Shown here one piece after another: positions 1 through 5,079 of a DNA stretch of 5,079 bases. Source of the DNA: Gammaproteobacteria bacterium (GTDB lineage: Bacteria > Pseudomonadota > Gammaproteobacteria > UBA4575). The stretch's first letter is position 1. Each line of letters starts with the position of its first letter. Both the position numbers and the translations under genes were made by a program. The notes under the pieces are model-generated. The model was not told where the DNA came from. It was given only the letters and a program-made list of their open reading frames with translations, and did no database searches. Location of the stretch: assembly GCA_027297825.1 (NCBI GenBank), contig JAPUHH010000078.1, positions 1 through 5,079 on the forward strand, read 5' to 3'.

Positions 1-514
1 CGAATGTATTCTATACGCCTTGTGTTAAGCCCATGGTAATCATACCGCCATTCGCCACATGACTTATCTCATGGCCAAGCAAGGCCTCAACTTCATCTTG
101 GCTCATTGCATGTAACAAGCCTGTACTTACTGCAACTAGGGCATTATTTCGGTTCATGCCAGTGGCAAAAGCATTAGGTTACGATGAATCAAAAACACCT
201 ACTTCCGGCATTCCAATTCCTGCTTGCTCCGCTTGTTGCCGAATAGTTTCTATTAACCATTGCTCCGTGGAATTAGCAGGCTGCTCTATAACTTTGACGC
301 CCATACTCCGTTTCGCCATCCACTTTGATATGGCCAACGAAATGAACGAACCGCCAAACCCAAATATCAAGGACATCATTAATAACCCCGATAATTGACC
401 AGGCATGCCGCTTTGTGCCAGCAAGTCATCCAAACCAAGTATCTGAGCGGTGATACCTAGAACAACAATGATAGAAAGATTTGTCGCTAGAAACAGAAAA
501 ATACGCGAACCCAT
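1..514 (-). pseudogene. htpX: htpX, inner-membrane zinc metalloprotease, broken by two stop codons and cut by the window edge
   Basis: HtpX is an M48-family zinc endopeptidase of the inner membrane that takes part in quality control of membrane proteins. Codons 1-111 read cleanly. A hydrophobic segment at about 4-24 and a second at about 40-58 (with FGFGGSF and SKWMAKRS) are followed by the conserved VIEQP and GIGMPEVGVFDSS. Codon 112 is TAA (179-181). The same frame then continues with family sequence: PNAFATG, ALVAVSTGLL, and the HEISH zinc-binding motif at codons 148-152. Codon 168 is TAG (11-13), where the family normally has a hydrophobic residue before NTF. NGDM after the motif reads NGGM. 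No indel is seen over about 500 bases, which suggests recent inactivation. The family is about 290 residues long, so the third zinc ligand lies outside the window. The start chosen is the ATG at 514-512, not the in-frame TTG at 520, because of ribosome-binding-site spacing and family alignment. A truncated 111-residue product could still be made, but it would lack the catalytic site. Confidence 0.88.
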
Positions 515-521
515 GTTCAAA

Positions 522-527
522 CCCCGC
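522..527 (-). promoter_or_regulatory. Ribosome binding site of htpX that decides the start
   Basis: GCGGGG on the minus strand lies 7 bases before the ATG at 514. It lies only about 1 base before the alternative TTG at 520. The spacing favours the ATG, which gives an N-terminus (MGSRIFLFLATNL) like that of other HtpX proteins. Confidence 0.5.
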
Positions 528-539
528 TAATTTAAAGAA

Positions 540-568
540 ATGATCCAACCCCACACTAATAACGCCAA
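540..568 (-). promoter_or_regulatory. Weak sigma-70-like promoter candidate before htpX
   Basis: On the minus strand TTGGCG (563-568) and GATCAT (540-545) are separated by 17 bases. Each matches its consensus hexamer at 4 of 6 positions. It lies in the parC-htpX gap just upstream of htpX. The rest of the gap (569-621) is AT-rich, and I see no GC-rich stem followed by a T-run that would end the parC transcript. htpX may therefore also be read through from parC. Confidence 0.22.
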
Positions 569-621
569 TCCTTATCCACTAAATTTTTATAAAGCTAGAT
601 AATTATTGATTTATAACTCTA

Positions 622-2889
622 TTACTCCTCTGCATCGAATCGATGCACTTCGATTGCATCAATACTACGATAACCACGTGATAGCTTTAAGCCGCGATTA
701 CCGCGCTCACCTTCATAGGAATCCACCTCGTCAGCATCCATTTTTTTGGTCCGCTTGCCCGAATACAAAGTCATGGATTCCCCATCTTGGACAAGCGTAA
801 TTGCGCGCATCGACTCTTCGCCATTGGCAACTTTTTTACTTGGAATGTTGATAATTTTATTGCCTTTGCCCTTTGACAATATCGGCAAATCTTTAAGAGG
901 AATTACTAACATATTGCCTTCAGAACCAATCGCGACAATCCAATCTTCTTCAATATCGCGCACGCTTACCGGTGCCAACGCTTGCGCACCCTTCGGCACA
1001 GACAACAATGCCTTGCCAGCCCGGTTACGTGTGAGCATATCCTCAAGTTTGCAGACGAATCCATAGCCTGCGCTACTGGCAATTAAAAAGTAATCATTTT
1101 GCTCACCCATCATCACACCTACAAACCGCGCGCCATCCGCAGGCTTGAGACGGCCACTTAATGGCTCTCCTTGTCCACGCGCAGAAGGCAAACTATGCGC
1201 AGGCAGAGCATAACTACGTCCACGTGAATCCAAAAACAAGACTAATTGATTAGATTTTCCTGTAGCGTGACCCTGATATGTGTCACCAGATTTATAGTTC
1301 AAAGAACGCGCATCGACTTCCATGCCTTTCGCCGCACGCGCCCATCCTTGCTGTGATAACACCACCGTTATCGGCTCAGAAGGGACTAACTTCGACTCAT
1401 CAATGGCACTTGCCGCCTGGCGCTGAATCAATGTGGAGCGACGCTCATCACCAAACTCATCAGCATCCTGAATCAGCTCTTTTTTAACCAGTGTTTTCAA
1501 ACGCTGACTCGAACCTAAAATCTGCTCAAGAGTTTTACGCTCCTTACCCAGTTCTTTTTGTTCTGTAGTAATTTTTACTTCTTCCAACTTCGACAAATGA
1601 CGTAGCTTTAAATTTAATATTGCTTCCGCTTGCTCGTCACTAAGTTTAAATTTTTTAATTAATTTTTCTTTCGGCTCATCTTCTTCGCGAATAATTCTGA
1701 TGACTTCATCTATATTAAGGTAAGCAATTAACAGACCATCCAGCTCATGCAATCTTTTTGCGACCTTTCCCAAACGCCATTGCAATCTGCTTTTGACCGT
1801 TTCTATTCTGAAAATCAGCCACTCTTTCAATAGATTGCGTAAGGTTTTAACTTCAGGGCGGCCGTCAATGCCAATTATATTTAAATTGACGCGATAATTT
1901 TTCTCTAAATCAGTGGTGGCGAACAAATGCGACATCAGTGCGTCTGCATCAATACGATTATTGTGCGGAGAAATTATAATTCTAATGGGGTTTTCATGAT
2001 CGGACTCATCACGCAAGTCTTGCACCATCGGCAGTTTCTTAGCTTGCATTTGCTGTGCAATTTGCTCTAAAATTTTTGCACCAGAAACCTGGTAAGGCAA
2101 AGCAGTAATCACTAAGTCTTCATCTTCTACGCTATATCGGGCACGCATGCGAATTGAACCAGTACCTGTTTCATAGGCATCTAATATTTCTTTTGGCAAA
2201 GAAATAATATCAGCATCAGTAGGGTAATCCGGACCTTTAATAAACTTGCAGAGTTCGTGCACCGAAGCCTTGGGGTTATCGAGCAAATGTACACATGCTC
2301 CCACAACTTCTTTAATATTATGTGGCGGAATATCGGTAGACATCCCCACCGCAATCCCCATGCCCCCATTTAGCAAAATATTAGGCAAGCGTGCGGGCAG
2401 AACCACGGGCTCAGACAAGGTGCCATCAAAATTAGGCACCCACTCTGTAGTGCCCTGATCCAGCTCTTGTAGCAAGGCTTTTGAATATTTTGTTAAACGC
2501 GACTCGGTATAGCGCATAGCTGCAAAAGATTTTGGATCATCAGTAGAACCCCAATTACCCTGCCCATTCACGAGGGGGTAACGGTAAGAAAAATCCTGCG
2601 CCATAAGTACCATCGCTTCATAACAAGCACTATCACCATGCGGGTGGTATTTACCAATCACATCACCCACTGTGCGTGCAGATTTCTTTGGTTTTGAAGT
2701 GGCGGACAAACCAAGCTCAGACATGGAATAAATAATTCTGCGCTGCACCGGCTTTAAGCCATCACCAATATTAGGTAAGGCGCGATCCAAAATGACATAC
2801 ATGGAATACTCCAAGTAAGCCTTCTCGGCAAATTCATCTATAGGCAGCTTTTCTGACCCTTCAAAATCCATCTCTAAATTATCACCCAT
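622..2889 (-). CDS. parC: DNA topoisomerase IV subunit A (ParC)
   Basis: ParC is the DNA-cleaving subunit of topoisomerase IV, a type IIA enzyme that decatenates replicated chromosomes and relaxes supercoils as a ParC2-ParE2 complex. The 755 residues compare with about 752 in E. coli. The winged-helix breakage region at about 25-165 includes YLEYSMYVI, DRALPNIGDGLKPVQRR and KKSARTVGDVIGKYHPHGD. The active-site tyrosine is Tyr127 in AMRYTES, preceded by Arg126. The tower region follows (LPNILLNGGMGIAVGM, 168-183), then a charged coiled-coil arm at about 355-475 and a beta-pinwheel C-terminal domain from about 500, including QGWARAAKGME and ending in GERGNRGLKLSRGY. The quinolone-determining positions equivalent to E. 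coli Ser80 and Glu84 are Ser87 and Glu91, the susceptible-type residues. The start is supported by a Pseudomonas-like N-terminus (MGDNLEMDFEGSEKLP) and by an AGG 8 bases upstream. The gene ends in TAA. ParC rather than GyrA is indicated by the C-terminal sequence and the neighbouring parE. Confidence 0.97.
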   Translation of the reverse strand: MGDNLEMDFEGSEKLPIDEFAEKAYLEYSMYVILDRALPNIGDGLKPVQRRIIYSMSELGLSATSKPKKSARTVGDVIGKYHPHGDSACYEAMVLMAQDFSYRYPLVNGQGNWGSTDDPKSFAAMRYTESRLTKYSKALLQELDQGTTEWVPNFDGTLSEPVVLPARLPNILLNGGMGIAVGMSTDIPPHNIKEVVGACVHLLDNPKASVHELCKFIKGPDYPTDADIISLPKEILDAYETGTGSIRMRARYSVEDEDLVITALPYQVSGAKILEQIAQQMQAKKLPMVQDLRDESDHENPIRIIISPHNNRIDADALMSHLFATTDLEKNYRVNLNIIGIDGRPEVKTLRNLLKEWLIFRIETVKSRLQWRLGKVAKRLHELDGLLIAYLNIDEVIRIIREEDEPKEKLIKKFKLSDEQAEAILNLKLRHLSKLEEVKITTEQKELGKERKTLEQILGSSQRLKTLVKKELIQDADEFGDERRSTLIQRQAASAIDESKLVPSEPITVVLSQQGWARAAKGMEVDARSLNYKSGDTYQGHATGKSNQLVLFLDSRGRSYALPAHSLPSARGQGEPLSGRLKPADGARFVGVMMGEQNDYFLIASSAGYGFVCKLEDMLTRNRAGKALLSVPKGAQALAPVSVRDIEEDWIVAIGSEGNMLVIPLKDLPILSKGKGNKIINIPSKKVANGEESMRAITLVQDGESMTLYSGKRTKKMDADEVDSYEGERGNRGLKLSRGYRSIDAIEVHRFDAEE

Positions 2890-2940
2890 AAACTTTGCCT
2901 ATTTCCTTCCCACAAAATCCATTTCTAAGTTATCACTCAT
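2863..2940 (-). repeat. Direct repeat: the parC start is echoed upstream of itself
   Basis: Two 27-base copies lie on the minus strand. Copy A (2914-2940) is in the parE-parC gap. Copy B (2863-2889) is the first nine codons of parC. They agree at 24 of 27 positions, and all three differences are transitions. Copy A encodes MSDNLEMDF and copy B encodes MGDNLEMDF. The copies are offset by 51 bases, exactly 17 codons, so they share a reading frame. Similarity fades beyond the 27 bases (about 8 of the next 15 match). This looks like an old tandem duplication of the gene start. Confidence 0.85.
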
Positions 2941-2943
2941 CAT
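2899..2943 (-). other. Minicistron or dead duplicate of the parC start, 14 codons plus stop
   Basis: The minus strand reads ATG ATG (2943 and 2940), then SDNLEMDFVGRK, and stops at TAG (2899-2901). The stop is 9 bases before the parC ATG and in the parC frame. No good ribosome binding site precedes it. It is either a non-translated remnant of a duplication or a short leader whose termination could hand ribosomes to parC. If the TAG were a sense codon, ParC would gain about 18 residues that family members do not need. I cannot tell from sequence whether it is translated. Confidence 0.4.
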
Positions 2944-2958
2944 TTAATCGCTTATCAA
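2929..2958 (-). promoter_or_regulatory. Possible internal promoter for parC
   Basis: On the minus strand TTGATA (2953-2958, 5 of 6 to the -35 consensus) and GATAAC (2929-2934, 4 of 6 to the -10) are 18 bases apart. The -10 element lies inside the upstream copy of the parC start. Transcription from it would begin about 30-35 bases before the parC ATG and would leave out the minicistron start codons. AT-rich DNA yields such matches by chance. No terminator-like hairpin separates parE from parC, so cotranscription from parE is equally or more likely. Confidence 0.22.
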
Positions 2959-2996
2959 GTTAGATTTTTATAATTCATATCCTGCTATATTACGAA

Positions 2997-4883
2997 TCAC
3001 ACTTGCGCTATATTGCCTTTCTTCTCAAGCCAAGCACGGCGGTCTGCAGATCGCTTTTTTGCTAATAGCATATCAACCAACTGAAAAGTATTCTTTTCAT
3101 CCGTAAGCGTTAGCTGTACCAAACGCCTTGTATCTACCGCCATGGTTGATTCGCGTAACTGCATGGGGTTCATTTCACCCAAGCCTTTGAAACGCGTAAC
3201 CGTAAGTTTGCCAGTTTTCTTTTCTGCCTTGATGCGATCCAACACACCTTGGCGCTCCTCATCATCCAACACGTAAAAAACTTCTTTACCCACATCAATA
3301 CGAAACAGTGGAGGCATCGCCATGTAAATATGGCCTGCCTCCACCAGCACCCGAAAATGTCGCAAGAACAACGCACATAATAATGTCGCAATATGTAAGC
3401 CATCAGAGTCCGCATCTGCAAGCACACATACTTTTCCATAACGAAGATCAGAAAGATCGGAACTACCCGGCTCAACTCCAATCGCGATGGAAATATCGTG
3501 CACTTCTTGTGATGCTAGTACTTGATCCGAAGCAACTTCCCAAGTGTTTAAGATCTTGCCACGTAACGGCATCACTGCTTGAAACACACGATCCCTTGCC
3601 TGTTTGGCAGATCCCCCAGCCGAATCCCCTTCAACCAAAAACAATTCAGTACGTGATAAATCTTCTGACCTACAATCTGCAAGCTTGCCAGGCAAAGCTG
3701 GGCCTGCTGCAATTTTCTTGCGTACGATTTTTTTGCTGCGTTTGAGTCGTGATTCAGCATTGCTAATCGCGAGCTGAGCAATTTGTTCGCCTGCTTCTGA
3801 ATTTTGATTCAACCAAAACCCAAAAGAATCTTTCACAACTCCTGCAATAAATACAGCCGTTTCACGGGAACTTAATCGCTCTTTAGTTTGCCCCGCAAAT
3901 TGCGGTTCTTTAACTTTTACTGAAATAACATAGCTAAGCTTTTCCCACACATCTTCAGGAGCTAATTTAATCCCCCTAGGCAATAGTTTTCTAAATTCAC
4001 AAAACTCACGTAATGCTTCCGTTAATCCTGTACGTAAGCCCGAAACATGCGTGCCACCTTGCGGGGTCGGAACTAAGTTCACATAGCCTTCTCTTAAGCC
4101 TTCTCCTTCCCCTAGCATCCAGGTTAAAGCCCATTCTGCGGCTTCCGAATCACCTTCAAAACGCTCACAAAATATTTCTTGCGGAATATATTCAAAACCC
4201 TCTACCGACTCAAGCAAATAATCTTTAAGCCCATCCTCATAGCACCACTCATATTTTTTCTTATTTAGCTGATCATCAAATCGAATCATTAAGCCGGGAC
4301 AAAGTATGGCTTTAGCCCGGATTACATGCAGTAGTTTTGAAACAGAAAATTTCTCAGTCTCAAAATACTTCGCATCCGGCCAAAATCGAATCGTAGTACC
4401 AGTAGTTCTTTTACCAACACTGCCTACCACCTCAAGATCGGAAACCTTCTTCCCGCCCTTGAACGCCATATTGTATTCTTTACCTTGCCTGCGCACCCAG
4501 ATTTCTAAATGCTTTGACAGCGCATTTACAACCGATACTCCAACACCGTGCAAACCACCAGAAAATTTATAATTTTTATTCGAAAACTTACCTCCTGCAT
4601 GCAAGGTGGTAAGCACCACCTCCACACCAGGACGTTTTAACTTTGGATGCTTGTCAACAGGCATGCCTCGACCATCGTCTGCAACTTCTAAAGATCCATT
4701 TTTGTGCAATATGACTTCAATGGTTTTGGCATATCCGGAAATGGCTTCATCAACGCTATTATCGATCACCTCATGAGCAAGATGATTGGGCTGTGTTATA
4801 TCCGTGTACATGCCAGGGTGCTTGCGCACTGGATCCAAACCACTGAGTACTTCGATATCCGCTGCGTCGTATTTTCCTGTCAT
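2997..4883 (-). CDS. parE: DNA topoisomerase IV subunit B (ParE)
   Basis: ParE is the ATPase subunit of topoisomerase IV. It binds ATP to close the gate around the captured DNA segment and carries the metal-binding TOPRIM domain that works with the ParC tyrosine. The 628 residues compare with 630 in E. coli. The GHKL ATPase domain shows Glu38 and Asn42 in EVIDNSVDEA, DDGRGMP at 69-75, and the ATP-lid glycine motif GGLHGVGVSVVNALS at 109-123. The transducer domain carries the QTK loop (Lys334 in GQTKERL). The TOPRIM domain shows EGDSAGGSAK from Glu418 and the DADSD metal site at 490-494. RFKGLGEMNP (564-573) and a tail with LLAKKRSADRRAWL follow. Ser458 and Glu460 are as in quinolone-susceptible E. 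coli ParE. The spacing and the RGKILNTWEV and ASQEVHDIS motifs mark ParE rather than GyrB. The ATG at 4883 aligns with the E. coli start, and a weak GGA lies 7 bases before it. The gene ends in TGA, 107 bases before parC. Confidence 0.97.
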   Translation of the reverse strand: MTGKYDAADIEVLSGLDPVRKHPGMYTDITQPNHLAHEVIDNSVDEAISGYAKTIEVILHKNGSLEVADDGRGMPVDKHPKLKRPGVEVVLTTLHAGGKFSNKNYKFSGGLHGVGVSVVNALSKHLEIWVRRQGKEYNMAFKGGKKVSDLEVVGSVGKRTTGTTIRFWPDAKYFETEKFSVSKLLHVIRAKAILCPGLMIRFDDQLNKKKYEWCYEDGLKDYLLESVEGFEYIPQEIFCERFEGDSEAAEWALTWMLGEGEGLREGYVNLVPTPQGGTHVSGLRTGLTEALREFCEFRKLLPRGIKLAPEDVWEKLSYVISVKVKEPQFAGQTKERLSSRETAVFIAGVVKDSFGFWLNQNSEAGEQIAQLAISNAESRLKRSKKIVRKKIAAGPALPGKLADCRSEDLSRTELFLVEGDSAGGSAKQARDRVFQAVMPLRGKILNTWEVASDQVLASQEVHDISIAIGVEPGSSDLSDLRYGKVCVLADADSDGLHIATLLCALFLRHFRVLVEAGHIYMAMPPLFRIDVGKEVFYVLDDEERQGVLDRIKAEKKTGKLTVTRFKGLGEMNPMQLRESTMAVDTRRLVQLTLTDEKNTFQLVDMLLAKKRSADRRAWLEKKGNIAQV

Positions 4884-4918
4884 ATTTAAATCCAGCTCAT
4901 TGTTTTGTATTTGGCTTC

Positions 4919-4924
4919 TATAAT
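4919..4924 (+). promoter_or_regulatory. -10 box of a rightward promoter
   Basis: TATAAT, a perfect -10 hexamer, is followed by GTG. No convincing -35 exists at 16-18 bases upstream: the hexamer at 17-base spacing is CTCATT. It would therefore need an activator or be weak. A start near 4931 would give a leader of about 70 bases before the ATG at 5000, fitting the rightward gene at the edge. The leftward parE promoter must lie in the same 116-base gap. Confidence 0.4.
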
Positions 4925-4947
4925 GTGCAAGTTCGTATATTCAACAA
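4920..4947 (-). promoter_or_regulatory. Possible leftward promoter for parE, overlapping the rightward -10
   Basis: On the minus strand TTGTTG (4942-4947) and CATTAT (4920-4925, 4 of 6 to consensus) are 16 bases apart, giving a leader of about 30 bases before parE. Its -10 box shares five bases with the rightward TATAAT. The match is weak. Other leftward promoters in the gap, or farther right inside the next gene, are possible. Confidence 0.25.
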
Positions 4948-4960
4948 AACTAGCACATAA
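4921..4960. repeat. Inverted repeat in the divergent control region, possible operator
   Basis: The left arm TAATGTGCAAGTT (4921-4933) matches the reverse complement of the right arm (4948-4960, reading TTATGTGCTAGTT on the minus strand) at 11 of 13 positions, with 14 bases between the arms. The core ATGTGC/GCACAT is exact. It overlaps the rightward -10 box and the candidate leftward promoter, which is where a dimeric regulator of both genes could bind. It is not followed by a T-run, so it is not an intrinsic terminator. Confidence 0.4.
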
Positions 4961-4974
4961 AGAATTGTAGGGAT

Positions 4975-4980
4975 GAGGTG
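4975..4980 (+). promoter_or_regulatory. Ribosome binding site GAGGTG of the rightward unit
   Basis: GAGGTG sits 8 bases before the ATG at 4989, which is ideal spacing. It is 19 bases before the ATG at 5000, which is too far for direct use. It therefore points to the minicistron start rather than to the long frame. Confidence 0.55.
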
Positions 4981-4988
4981 ACAACAGT

Positions 4989-5003
4989 ATGCTAACCCGA
5001 TGA
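4989..5003 (+). other. Four-codon minicistron MLTR overlapping the next start as ATGA
   Basis: ATG CTA ACC CGA TGA follows the GAGGTG site at good spacing. Its TGA (5001-5003) overlaps the ATG at 5000-5002. This is the classic arrangement for translational coupling, in which ribosomes that stop on the short frame restart on the long one. Alternatively the 4989 ATG was the original start and a small indel shifted the frame. Beyond the TGA that frame also stays open to the window edge. Confidence 0.4.
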
Positions 5004-5079
5004 CCCTTTCGCAATCCACCCAGGCCCAATCTGCCAATATTGAACTGGCCACCAACCCGAGTGAAAATATTGCCGTTTT
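5000..5079 (+). CDS. Start of an unidentified rightward gene, cut by the window edge
   Basis: Twenty-six codons are visible. They begin MTLSQSTQAQSANIEL, continue as ATNPSENIAV, and run off the window. The stretch is polar, with no signal peptide or membrane segment, and looks like a cytosolic N-terminus. I do not recognise the family. It is divergent from parE, about 116 bases away, and lies downstream of a TATAAT box. The ATG at 5000 is the only ATG in this frame, because an in-frame TGA lies at 4979-4981. It has no well-spaced ribosome binding site of its own and may depend on the overlapping minicistron. By eye the DNA is richer in G and C than the gap before it, as expected of coding sequence. 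Confidence 0.5.
   Translation, partial: MTLSQSTQAQSANIELATNPSENIAV

Noticed and set aside
11..181. Recoding of TAA and TAG as sense codons, which would restore htpX
   Set aside because: parC in the same window ends in TAA exactly where the family ends. Reading TAG as sense would also extend ParC upstream through the duplicated start. A pseudogene is the simpler explanation.
156..398. An 80-codon plus-strand open frame over htpX
   Set aside because: It is the antisense of the conserved htpX N-terminal region, and its translation is Pro-, Cys- and Ile-rich without any family resemblance.
515..520. TTG at 520 as the htpX start
   Set aside because: It lies almost on top of the GCGGGG ribosome binding site, and the ATG two codons later fits both the spacing and the family N-terminus.
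569..621. Intrinsic terminator after parC
   Set aside because: There are AT-rich runs and a short ATAATTAT palindrome, but no GC-rich stem with a following T-run in the direction of transcription.
2955..2980. A seven-codon frame, MNYKNLT, just after parE, preceded by AGGA
   Set aside because: It is very short, its ribosome binding site is too close to the ATG, and it shows no link to the parC start or frame.
3308..3745. A 145-codon plus-strand open frame and other plus-strand frames opposite parC and parE
   Set aside because: They lie wholly inside two well-conserved genes on the other strand, and their translations look like antisense shadow with no recognisable motif or ribosome binding site.
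4884..4999. A small RNA or riboswitch in the parE upstream gap
   Set aside because: The gap is 116 bases with one imperfect inverted repeat. I see no multi-stem structure or recognisable aptamer core, so an operator-type reading is safer.

Overview
The window holds a leftward (minus-strand) cluster in the order parE, parC, htpX, and the first bases of a rightward gene at the right edge. ParE (628 aa) and ParC (755 aa) read as full-length topoisomerase IV subunits of gammaproteobacterial type. They match E. coli and Pseudomonas ParE and ParC, recalled from memory, along most of their lengths. The DNA is AT-leaning. A gammaproteobacterium is well supported. A host-associated lineage such as the Legionellales is only a guess, prompted by the decaying htpX.

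Layout from left to right: (1) 1-514, minus strand, the N-terminal half or more of an htpX membrane metalloprotease gene. It is broken by two in-frame stop codons (TAA at 179-181, TAG at 11-13) with no frameshift, and it runs off the left edge. (2) 515-621, a short AT-rich gap with a weak promoter candidate for htpX and no clear intrinsic terminator. (3) 622-2889, parC. (4) 2890-2996, a 107-bp parE-parC gap containing a diverged direct copy of the first nine codons of parC, in frame with it but closed by a TAG just before the real start. (5) 2997-4883, parE. (6) 4884-4999, a divergent control region with a perfect TATAAT box facing right, a weaker leftward promoter overlapping it, and an 11/13 inverted repeat that could be an operator. 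(7) From 5000, an unidentified rightward gene, cut by the window edge. It appears to follow a four-codon minicistron that has the well-placed ribosome binding site and overlaps the gene start as ATGA.

ParE supplies the ATPase and TOPRIM parts, and ParC the DNA-cleaving tyrosine and the C-terminal DNA-wrapping domain. Together they form the A2B2 enzyme that unlinks daughter chromosomes. Their adjacency and shared strand suggest one transcript. HtpX belongs to inner-membrane protein quality control, and no functional link to topoisomerase IV is apparent. I see no RNA gene, CRISPR array, insertion sequence or clearly new multi-gene system. The unusual points are the broken htpX, the echoed parC start and the compact divergent control region.
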